From an uncultured Treponema sp. (GTDB taxonomy: Bacteria > Spirochaetota > Spirochaetia > Treponematales > Treponemataceae), in contig CAMWWZ010000003.1 of the NCBI GenBank assembly GCA_947178095.1, forward strand, positions 1-61,628: DNA of 61,628 nucleotides, given 5' to 3'. The notes beneath the pieces are model-generated. The model saw only the letters and a program-made list of their open reading frames with translations, was not told the origin of the DNA and did no database searches. Positions 17,701 to 23,506 of this stretch are shown in pieces. Every line of letters begins with the position of its first letter. The first letter of the stretch is position 1. The position numbers and the translations under genes were made by a program.

Positions 17701-18130
17701 AAATCAAATCAAGTTCCGTGTTCACTTCTTCGAGGATGATGTGCGAGCCGCTGGAATTTTTGTAAATGTTGCGCTCGACCTTCCATTGCGTGTTCGAGTC
17801 GAACGGCTTCCACAAAAAAGTTCCGTCCGCCGAAAAAATTTTCACCGCCGAAAGATTTCCGCTGCACGCGCCCATGTCCAAAATTTTGTCCGCCGTCAAA
17901 TACGGAAAAATCGCATGCTCGGAATTTTTCCGTCCCGCGCTCAACGCGCCGTTCGACCAAATGAAATTCCAAACATCGGAAGAACTTGTGATTGTCATGA
18001 AAAAAGGCTCGATTGCGTTTGCGTTCGAGATTTTGTACCAAGTCTCGCCGTCGAAATTTACGACTTCACCGAAAGATTTTTGCGGCAAAAGGCTCATGGC
18101 GAATTGAGTTGTGCGCGGATTGGCGTGCAT
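14747..18130 (-). CDS. Large six-hairpin-glycosidase-like protein, uncharacterised
   Basis: The 1127-residue protein starts at ATG 18130 after CAGGAGAAAAAA; upstream in-frame codons run into the modular repeat and are excluded. There is no signal peptide, so it is probably cytosolic. The N-terminal third is beta-rich (GETWYKISN, NGALSAGRKNSEHAIFPYLT), resembling the beta-sandwich of GH94/GH15-type enzymes. The middle (NWRDIFQNWEALAMSYP, WEIPEPDNPWANIGYWNDHQ, TQRPEWNDANNALAGYG) looks like an (alpha/alpha)6 toroid. I cannot assign a catalytic acid or substrate; glycoside phosphorylase or hydrolase activity is a guess from the overall pattern. Confidence 0.65.
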   Translation of the reverse strand: MHANPRTTQFAMSLLPQKSFGEVVNFDGETWYKISNANAIEPFFMTITSSSDVWNFIWSNGALSAGRKNSEHAIFPYLTADKILDMGACSGNLSAVKIFSADGTFLWKPFDSNTQWKVERNIYKNSSGSHIILEEVNTELDLIWRTEWTSSDKYGLVKISSIKNHASKSAKVQILDGAQNIVPACGTMQLQATNSILLDAYKKSDLEKDSGLALFSLSSVLTDRAEPSEALWSNTCWFSKKCPVYLDPQTPEFFAREIPLEQIDVLKGKRASCFISFDLELADGAQEKWEQVFDTHLENSKIALLKKELTDRAALEKSLLNDIEQGKKLLEKYIGEADGLQNTADEIACMHHEANVMFNIMRGGVFAENNLVRSDDFIGFVETRNKAKAACAKSLNLGETVNYAELGKIVKAKHDAQLYRLYLEYLPLSFSRRHGDPSRPWNKFSINLKDSHGNPILNYEGNWRDIFQNWEALAMSYPAYTSGMIAKFLNATTADGFNPYRITRAGIDWEIPEPDNPWANIGYWNDHQIIYLSKLLELEEKINPAALDEFLNSAIFTVANVPYHIKAYSQIQKNPRDTILFDIELNEKISAEVERFGSDAKLFGKNGEPYLVTMTEKILQLILTKIANFVPAGGIWMNTQRPEWNDANNALAGYGLSVVTLCYLRRFIVFVKDLFEKSSEENFVLSAPLKKFLEEISEIYKSANPKNLDSGSERKIFVEKCEKAFEAERFAFYENPESLLQGEKISKAEIISALDAFIKHAEHSIKMNKRSDGLYHSYNTLEIGERAMEVLNLEEMLEGQVAVLSSGLLDAEEVCALCDSLAKSRMYEPRQNSYMLYPSKELPRFENKNVLEKSAAQKIATLKAELERGYILPDAASLVYNDSLENGKAHFNPDFRNAEVLENAIEKNYPQISSEEKGEILSLYEKTFNHKSFTGRSGTFYAYEGIGSIYWHMVSKLLLAVQENFQKALAAKNEQGAKKLGAHYYKIRAGLSFNKTPEIYGAFPIDPYSHTPYLQGAKQPGMTGQVKEEVITRWGELGMEIENGCLRFNPALLLKKEFGADGTLSFTRFKIPFVYKLDGSISAIKVTVDSATFGAEIPAELSADIFSREGKVKSVTVEIPSNAIFAE

Positions 18131-18182
18131 TTTTTTCTCCTGTTTTGTCGCCCGCATAAGGCGATTTGAAATTATTCCGTAA

Positions 18183-18358
18183 TTTTCAACAACGAAAAAA
18201 GTTCGCTGGAAACTTCGCCTTTGGCTCGTTGCGAGAACAACTTTCGAATTGCTGAAAACGCGATTTTGCAACGGAGTGAAAAATCGCAATACAATAAGCG
18301 AGTTTCTGAAGAAACTCGGCATTAAAATCAGCAACGCATAATTAGTTGCTGATTTTAA
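18183..18358 (+). repeat. Modular four-hairpin element, copy b
   Basis: H1 is imperfect (TTTTCAACAA, 18183-18192, with TTGCTGAAAA, 18249-18258). H2 is GCGATTTT/AAAATCGC (18260-18287), H3 is CGAGTTTC/GAAACTCG (18299-18318), and H4 is TTAAAATCAGCAAC with its complement (18322-18358). It lies in the 5' untranslated region of the gene at 14747-18130, opposite to its transcription. Confidence 0.8.
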
Positions 18359-18371
18359 TTGTAATTTTTAA

Positions 18372-18400
18372 ATGATAAAATAGAATTGCATTCTTGTCAA
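18372..18400 (-). promoter_or_regulatory. Promoter of the 14747-18130 gene
   Basis: Minus strand TTGACA (18400-18395), a 17-bp spacer and TATCAT (18377-18372). The transcript would carry a leader of about 235 nt that includes the whole repeat copy b. The stretch 18401-18556 holds only short imperfect palindromes and no gene. Confidence 0.65.
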
Positions 18401-18556
18401 TTGAAAAATGATTGTGTTATCAACAACAAAAGAAAAAGTGATTAAAATCGCAAGACCGCCCACACCTCGCTTTTGAGGTAGCGGGCGACCGACGATGATA
18501 GCGCAAGGTGATTGTTTAAAAGCAATCGATTCTAATATGATTTAGATTTCCATCAT

Positions 18557-19774
18557 CTATTCGTTAAGATACCATTGTTCTGGATATACAACTTGACCTG
18601 AATCATATTCACTGTCGCTGACGGTGTACTTTATAGCATAAGTGCCGATGCCTTCTTCCCAACGCCAATCATATGCTGCAGCAGTTATCGTGACTGTGCC
18701 TGAACTTGGTGCTATGAATGTGTAGGGCTTTGTGTAAATGCTACTTGCATCGTTATAATTGTTGCAGATTACACTTCCACCGTTATAGAATATTTTCAAG
18801 CCCACATTAGCGGTTTTTGAGGTAATTCCACTACCTGCGTCTATGTCATCCAAATAAATATTATATTCCGTCCCTGCAATTACAGGAATATGATATTTAT
18901 TCGTTTGTCCTTTTGTAATTATATCATCTTCATACCATGCACCTTTTGATAATGTAATATATTCAGGGCGAGAAGTGTATTTTACGGCATAAGTGCCGAT
19001 GCCTTCTTCCCAACGCCAATCATATGCTGCAGCAGTTATCGTGATTGTGTCTGAACTTGATGCTATGAATGTGTAGGGTTTCATGTAAATGTTACTTGCA
19101 TCGTCATAACTGCTACAAATTACAGTACCATCACTGTGGGATATTTTTAAACCTACATTAGCGGTTTTTGTAGTTATTCCGCTACCTGCGTCCGTGTCGT
19201 TCAAGTAAATGAAATAGCGTGTTTTTTCATCAGCATAAAAAGTATATTTATTTGTCTGACCTTTGGCAATGATGCTGTCATCATTCCAGCTTTCTTTTGT
19301 GAGTGTGTCATATTCAGGTCGTGAAGTGTACTTTATAGCGTAAGTGCCAGTACCCTTCTCCCAACCCCAAGCATATGCTGCAACAGTTATAGTGACTGTG
19401 CCTGTGCTTGACGCACTGAATGTAAGTGGTTTCGTATAAAGCCAACTTACATAACTATCGCGAATCACTGTGCCATCTTCATGTGATATTTTCAATCCCG
19501 CATTGGCGGTCTTTGTTCTGTCGCCCTCCTCAGAATCATTCAGCCAAATAAAATACCGCGCTCCTTTGGTTACATCGACAGTATACTTTTTTATCTGCCC
19601 CTCTTTGCTAATCTTGCCGTCCGTCCACACGTTTGCAACAAGCCGCGTTGCGCTGGAGCCGCTACCGACTCCGCTTTCGCCTTCATCTTCCGCATTCTGG
19701 TTACAACCTGCAAGAGCCAAAACCATCGCAAACGCAAACAGCGCCAACGGCTTACCAAATCTTCTAATCTTCAT
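18557..19774 (-). CDS. Lipoprotein with three tandem PPC-like beta domains
   Basis: The 405-residue product has a signal peptide with lipobox ALAGC, a short acidic/Ser-Gly linker, and three repeats of about 110 residues. Each repeat has a KYT/KYH strand, a YFIWLND/YFIYLND/YNIYLDD block, TKTANxGLKIxH/Y, and ends with WGWEKGTGTYAIKYTSRPEY or a close variant. This pattern fits bacterial pre-peptidase C-terminal (PPC) jelly-roll domains, which often bind sugars. Repeats 2 and 3 are closer to each other than to repeat 1, so the third arose recently. GGAGG precedes ATG 19774. It is divergent from the HTH gene at 19934. Confidence 0.8.
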   Translation of the reverse strand: MKIRRFGKPLALFAFAMVLALAGCNQNAEDEGESGVGSGSSATRLVANVWTDGKISKEGQIKKYTVDVTKGARYFIWLNDSEEGDRTKTANAGLKISHEDGTVIRDSYVSWLYTKPLTFSASSTGTVTITVAAYAWGWEKGTGTYAIKYTSRPEYDTLTKESWNDDSIIAKGQTNKYTFYADEKTRYFIYLNDTDAGSGITTKTANVGLKISHSDGTVICSSYDDASNIYMKPYTFIASSSDTITITAAAYDWRWEEGIGTYAVKYTSRPEYITLSKGAWYEDDIITKGQTNKYHIPVIAGTEYNIYLDDIDAGSGITSKTANVGLKIFYNGGSVICNNYNDASSIYTKPYTFIAPSSGTVTITAAAYDWRWEEGIGTYAIKYTVSDSEYDSGQVVYPEQWYLNE

Positions 19775-19836
19775 AATAACCTCCATGAGTTGCGCGCAAG
19801 GTCAAAGGTTTGCGCGGCAACATCGAATTTGCGTGA

Positions 19837-19865
19837 ATTATACATTTAAATTAGATGTGTGTCAA
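19837..19865 (-). promoter_or_regulatory. Consensus promoter of the three-repeat lipoprotein
   Basis: Minus strand TTGACA (19865-19860), a 17-bp spacer and TATAAT (19842-19837): a perfect sigma-70 match. An 8-bp sequence TTAGATGT lies inside the spacer (19851-19858) and again at 19893-19900 in front of the divergent HTH gene, so both could be operator sites for that regulator. Confidence 0.8.
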
Positions 19866-19933
19866 GAAATATGGCTATTTCAAATACTTTTTTTAGATGT
19901 ACTATGGATTAAAAACACTGTCATACTGTGCAT

Positions 19934-20254
19934 ATGGGGAACATACGACAAACTTTCATCGGGAATCTAAAGCACTATAGAAAAGAAAAAGGTTTAAGAC
20001 AGCTAGACCTTGCGCTTGCAATCGGCAAAAGCTCGAACTACATAAATAGCGTGGAGAACGGCAAATATTTTCCGTCGCCGGAGACCATAGAACAGATTGC
20101 CGACGTGCTAGAAATTGAGCCGATCCAATTTTTTGAAGGCGGCGCAGAAAAAGACGGCGCAATCCGCCCCGAAGAACTCGAAAAGAGAATCCAAAAAGTC
20201 GTCTCTGATGGAATTGCGCGTGTGTTTTCTGATTTTTCACATATCAGGAAATAA
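19934..20254 (+). CDS. XRE-family helix-turn-helix regulator
   Basis: The 106-residue protein has an N-terminal HTH_3 domain (residues about 8-62: LKHYRKEKGLRQLDLALAIG, then NYINSVENGKYFPSPETIEQIADVL) and a short helical C-terminal tail likely to dimerise. It is divergent from the strongly expressed lipoprotein at 18557-19774, and two TTAGATGT boxes lie between them, so it may control that gene and itself. ATG 19934 was preferred over GTG 19928; neither has a ribosome site. Possible -10 boxes are TACTAT (19900-19905) or CATACT (19922-19927). Confidence 0.85.
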   Translation: MGNIRQTFIGNLKHYRKEKGLRQLDLALAIGKSSNYINSVENGKYFPSPETIEQIADVLEIEPIQFFEGGAEKDGAIRPEELEKRIQKVVSDGIARVFSDFSHIRK

Positions 20255-20314
20255 TTTGCTTTCTTTTTTCCGATACAGCATCAATTTAATCGGTAAATCT
20301 TCCTTGTTTTTTCC

Positions 20315-20340
20315 AACCACATTTCGCCTCTCCCCGCCAA
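20315..20340. repeat. 26-bp direct repeat, left copy
   Basis: The repeat begins AACCACATTTCGCC and ends CTCTCCCCGCCAA. A second copy with one mismatch lies at 23433-23458. Together they bracket about 3.1 kb that holds the WYL regulator, the unknown 289-residue protein, flgB, fliE and repeat copy c. Confidence 0.6.
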
Positions 20341-20349
20341 CGAGTAATT

Positions 20350-21399
20350 TTATGTGGCAGTATGATATGGAAAAGCAATTTCCGCGCTCGCCAAAATATT
20401 GTCCCGCCATAAATCCACTAATTCTTTTGGTTCAAGCGGAACAGCATTTTTCCCATAAGACAAAATCATATGCAAAAATGGCAACAACTCCGTTCCAACA
20501 AAAGAAAGGATTACGGCATCATCGCCAGATTTTTCTATTTTTTGTTTCTCGCCCCAAATACCACGTTTTATGTAAGGCACAGCCCAACCTGAAAACTTCG
20601 CCTTAAAATGACATTCCTTTTCGCCAATGAACGCGCCAAACATTCCTTTTGTGTGCTTGCGAAAGTCAAAGTCTTTTGGCATAGTAAAATCTTTTGAAAC
20701 AATTCTTACTCCGCGAATCAAATCCAACAAAAATAGACGCCTTTGTTTTGTGCCAATATCAAAGCCCCACAAATACCATCGCCCTCGCGAATTGACGACC
20801 TGCCAAGGATTAAAATCAATTTTCACCCAACGCTTGCCCTTTTGCCAATTATATTCAAATTCAATTTGGCGGTTCACTTTCATAGCTTGGCTAATAATCC
20901 GCCAAGTTTCGTTTTCAACATTGAACTCTCCTTCATTCAAAAAAACATAGCGATTTTCAATCCAATCTATTTTTGCATCTTCGTGCGGATTCTTGTCATT
21001 TGAAAATTCACGTTCGTTTGGATTTCGCAAAGTATTATTCCGAATAAAATTCAAAATTGAATTGGCACCTTCATAGAGTGGCGTTCCATTCAACTTGTTT
21101 GCCATATTTCGCATAAGCGTAATGGCAAAAAGTTCTTGTTCAGTAGTAAACAACGAAGGCAGGCGAAATGCTTTTTCAGAATAACAGTAGCCGCCTTTCT
21201 CCTTGTCAAACACAACTGGAGCATGCAATTGATCACGCATAAATTCAATAGTGCGGAAAATTGTAGTACGAGACGCACCTACTTCCTCGTCGTTTATGAG
21301 TTCTCGAATCGAAGGATATCTTTCCGCAGAAAACAATTCGTCAAGCCGCAAGATGCGACGATAAATGACTAGGGAATTCTTGTCAGCAGAAGTAGACAT
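20350..21399 (-). CDS. WYL-domain transcriptional regulator
   Basis: The 349-residue protein has an N-terminal winged HTH (LVIYRRILRLDELFSAERYP, then GASRTTIFRTIEFMRD), a central WYL domain (IEFEYNW, NPWQVVNSRGRWYLWGFD, RRLFLLDLIRGVRIV) and a C-terminal WCX-like extension. WYL regulators sense nucleotide-type ligands and often control phage-defence or DNA-repair genes. It starts 4 bp after the stop of the unknown gene at 21404-22273, in the same direction, so the two are co-transcribed. A CAGGA site precedes the ATG. Confidence 0.9.
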   Translation of the reverse strand: MSTSADKNSLVIYRRILRLDELFSAERYPSIRELINDEEVGASRTTIFRTIEFMRDQLHAPVVFDKEKGGYCYSEKAFRLPSLFTTEQELFAITLMRNMANKLNGTPLYEGANSILNFIRNNTLRNPNEREFSNDKNPHEDAKIDWIENRYVFLNEGEFNVENETWRIISQAMKVNRQIEFEYNWQKGKRWVKIDFNPWQVVNSRGRWYLWGFDIGTKQRRLFLLDLIRGVRIVSKDFTMPKDFDFRKHTKGMFGAFIGEKECHFKAKFSGWAVPYIKRGIWGEKQKIEKSGDDAVILSFVGTELLPFLHMILSYGKNAVPLEPKELVDLWRDNILASAEIAFPYHTAT

Positions 21400-21403
21400 A
21401 GAA

Positions 21404-22273
21404 TTAGTCCTGCAATGTTTTTTCTAAAATTTTTATCATTTCTTTGGAGCGATTCTTTATAATAGGCGTCACCGTTTCAATATAAAGTTTTGCAAATTCT
21501 TTATAAGAATCTACACTTGTTGAACCCCAATAGGCTAATTTTTTTTCGAAAATTACATTCAATTTTCTTGTATCACCATCTTTAAAATAACCTCTTAAAA
21601 AATTTCTATTTACAAATTTTTCAAAAGTGTTGATTTCATCAAAATAAAATTTATTTTCATCATATAGAGTTTGTAAATATTCCTTCTTTGTTTTTCCTTT
21701 CGATTCTGGAAAACACTTTCTAAATTCATCTAAAAATAAATCATAATAATCTCTAAAGACCTTTCCTCGATAACAATTAAGTGAATCTTTTTTCCCTTTG
21801 GGAATTTTATTAGGCAAAATTGAAAAATTGCCAATAGTCAAATATATTTTCTTGAAACCATTAACCAAATCGGCAAACTCTTTATCCTTAACTTCTATTT
21901 CTTCATTTGTTTCATTTGTCCACCAAATATTTTTATCAAATAATGTATTAAAGGTATTTAAAGTATCTCCCCTATATTTTAATCCTGTTCCAATATTTTC
22001 AAACGAGCAATCAGGCAATTTATATTCACCATTATTATCATTGCCCCAAATTAAAACATAAATTGCTTTTGCTAATTCAGAGTCATCAGGATCATATTTC
22101 CAAATAAATTCTGGATACTTTGGTCTATTCACTAAACCATATTTATTATCTTTATTTCGATAAAAAAGACAAAAATCGAAAGTTTCCAATTTTTTTAAAT
22201 CGCCGTCCAAACAAGATTGTTTAAATTCAGATACCAATTTTTTACAATAATTAAAATCTTTATAATTTTCCAT
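21404..22273 (-). CDS. Unknown 289-residue protein, partner of the WYL regulator
   Basis: The soluble 289-residue protein has no signal peptide. Visible blocks are YRGDTLNTFNTL, IGNFSILPNKI, LNCYRGKVFRDYYDLFLDEF and a helical C-terminus. They resemble an uncharacterised family seen in Firmicutes and other gut bacteria, but I cannot name it with confidence. It is the first gene of a two-gene operon with the WYL regulator. The -10 box TATAAT lies 6 nt before the ATG and there is no ribosome site, so the mRNA is probably leaderless. The gene is very A+T-rich compared with flanking housekeeping genes, suggesting transfer. Confidence 0.75.
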   Translation of the reverse strand: MENYKDFNYCKKLVSEFKQSCLDGDLKKLETFDFCLFYRNKDNKYGLVNRPKYPEFIWKYDPDDSELAKAIYVLIWGNDNNGEYKLPDCSFENIGTGLKYRGDTLNTFNTLFDKNIWWTNETNEEIEVKDKEFADLVNGFKKIYLTIGNFSILPNKIPKGKKDSLNCYRGKVFRDYYDLFLDEFRKCFPESKGKTKKEYLQTLYDENKFYFDEINTFEKFVNRNFLRGYFKDGDTRKLNVIFEKKLAYWGSTSVDSYKEFAKLYIETVTPIIKNRSKEMIKILEKTLQD

Positions 22274-22279
22274 AATTAC

Positions 22280-22308
22280 ATTATATCATACATTCTAAAT
22301 TTTGTATA
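22280..22308 (-). promoter_or_regulatory. Promoter of the unknown/WYL operon, leaderless geometry
   Basis: Minus strand TATACA (22308-22303), a 17-bp spacer and TATAAT (22285-22280), then 6 nt to the ATG at 22273. The -35 match is only partial. Confidence 0.5.
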
Positions 22309-22312
22309 TTTT

Positions 22313-22726
22313 TTACTTACCCATTGCAATTTGTATTTGTGAAAATTCATGATCCGTTAATTGAGACAAAAGCGTATAACTCATACTAAGTTTTAATATA
22401 TTCATCGCCTCTTCTTCAACATCAACGTTGTTTCCATTCGCTTTTGCTGTAGATTCCCAATCTGTGACACGTCTTGGTTTTATTGTCTGCCAATCAATCT
22501 TGTTTTCATTTTGAAAATGACGAGAATTAGTTGCTTTCATGTTTATGCTTGATATTTTTTTATCACTTTCCAACGCTTTTTTTAACTCACTTTCAAAATT
22601 GACCTTTTGCTTTTTGAAATTTGGGACTTCGACATTCGCCAAATTATTGGCAGAAACTTCATACCGCAAAGAAGCAACATCCATTGCTCGTTGCAAAAGA
22701 CCAGTTGTTTTTGTAAAAGTATTCAT
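22313..22726 (-). CDS. flgB: Flagellar basal-body rod protein FlgB
   Basis: The 137-residue protein forms part of the proximal rod of the periplasmic flagellum. SANNLANVEVPNFKK is the N-terminal rod signature, and NGNNVDVEEEAMNILKLSMS with the C-terminal YTLLSQLTDHEFSQIQ is the usual C-terminal helix of spirochaete FlgB. ATG 22726 follows GGAGGAATGCA. It lies 39 bp downstream of fliE. In treponemes the usual order is flgB-flgC-fliE; here fliE comes first and flgC is absent, with an unrelated operon starting 39 bp after the flgB stop. Confidence 0.9.
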   Translation of the reverse strand: MNTFTKTTGLLQRAMDVASLRYEVSANNLANVEVPNFKKQKVNFESELKKALESDKKISSINMKATNSRHFQNENKIDWQTIKPRRVTDWESTAKANGNNVDVEEEAMNILKLSMSYTLLSQLTDHEFSQIQIAMGK

Positions 22727-22765
22727 TGCATTCCTCCAAAAAAATATCTGCAAATAAGCCAAATT

Positions 22766-23122
22766 TTATAGCGACGTATGTGAGATTTCCTGCCAAGCAT
22801 TGCAAATTCTACTGACAATATTTTGTGCCAATGATAAAGACATTTGCGCTTTTTCCATAGAAATCGTCACATCATGTGTATCAATAGAATCCGGATCTAT
22901 TATCAATTTTTGGACATTTTCTGAAACTTCAAGTTGTTGCTTGTTCATGTTGTTAAGCGCATCAAAAATGGAATTTTCTTTTTCGATTTCTGTTTCTAGC
23001 ATTTCTTCAAAAGATACGGATTTTTCCATCCGCACCTTTTGCATATCGTCATGTTTTGCACGATTGAATTTTTGCAACACTTTGTATATTGAATAATTAC
23101 CATATCTTTCCAATGCTTTCAT
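22766..23122 (-). CDS. fliE: Flagellar hook-basal body protein FliE
   Basis: The 118-residue protein matches FliE, the adaptor between the MS ring and the rod, mainly in its C-terminus (THDVTISMEKAQMSLSLAQN, then IVSRICNAWQEI), where FliE typically has VTDVMVAMQKASISF and a YQEIMRM end. The N-terminal half is charged and less conserved. GGGGAGGATATT precedes ATG 23122. It is the first gene of a fliE-flgB pair, with repeat copy c immediately upstream in the antisense direction. Confidence 0.8.
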   Translation of the reverse strand: MKALERYGNYSIYKVLQKFNRAKHDDMQKVRMEKSVSFEEMLETEIEKENSIFDALNNMNKQQLEVSENVQKLIIDPDSIDTHDVTISMEKAQMSLSLAQNIVSRICNAWQEISHTSL

Positions 23123-23137
23123 AATATCCTCCCCTAA

Positions 23138-23282
23138 TTTTCAACAACGAACGAATCTTCAGATTCGGGAGTTGCTGAAAAACGCGATTTTACATCGAAG
23201 TGAAAAATCGCAGTGAATAAGCGAGTTTTCGCAAGAAAACTCGAAGTTAAAATTCGCACAGCATTTTTGTGCGGATTTTAAA
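23138..23282 (+). repeat. Modular four-hairpin element, copy c
   Basis: H1 is TTTTCAACAAC with GTTGCTGAAAA (23138-23181) and a nested CGAATCT/AGATTCG stem. H2 is GCGATTTT/AAAATCGC (23184-23211), H3 is CGAGTTTTC/GAAAACTCG (23222-23243), and H4 is TTAAAATTCGCAC with GTGCGGATTTTAA (23247-23282, one G-U pair). H3 gains one base pair in both arms and H4 has a different sequence from copies a and b yet still pairs. The following 150 bp up to 23432 hold no recognisable gene. Confidence 0.8.
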
Positions 23283-23432
23283 CGTCCCATATTTATATTA
23301 AGATTATGCATCAATTCGGTTTCATAGAACGGGACTGGTTAAAAAAATTAGATTTTTTTATCAAAAATTTATTATGCAATTGATTTTAAAATTATAAAAT
23401 TCCTGTTCCACCAAAGCATAGAGTGACAACAA

Positions 23433-23458
23433 AACCGCATTTCGCCTCTCCCCGCCAA
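23433..23458. repeat. 26-bp direct repeat, right copy
   Basis: Identical to 20315-20340 except for one base (AACCG against AACCA). It lies 13 bp before the dnaE promoter. Confidence 0.6.
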
Positions 23459-23470
23459 TTTTAACCGACC

Positions 23471-23499
23471 TTGACAAAAGCCCCAAAATGTGCTATAGT
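23471..23499 (+). promoter_or_regulatory. Promoter of dnaE, leaderless geometry
   Basis: TTGACA (23471-23476), a 17-bp spacer and TATAGT (23494-23499), then 7 nt to the ATG at 23507. The promoter occupies what would otherwise be an N-terminal extension of the reading frame and leaves no room for a ribosome site. Confidence 0.85.
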
Positions 23500-23506
23500 C
23501 TCCCGC

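Noticed and set aside
20320..20340. Vector contamination, because GCGGGGAGAGGCG resembles part of the lac region in common plasmids
   Set aside because: Only a short stretch matches; the bases on both sides differ from vector sequence and fit the local genome.
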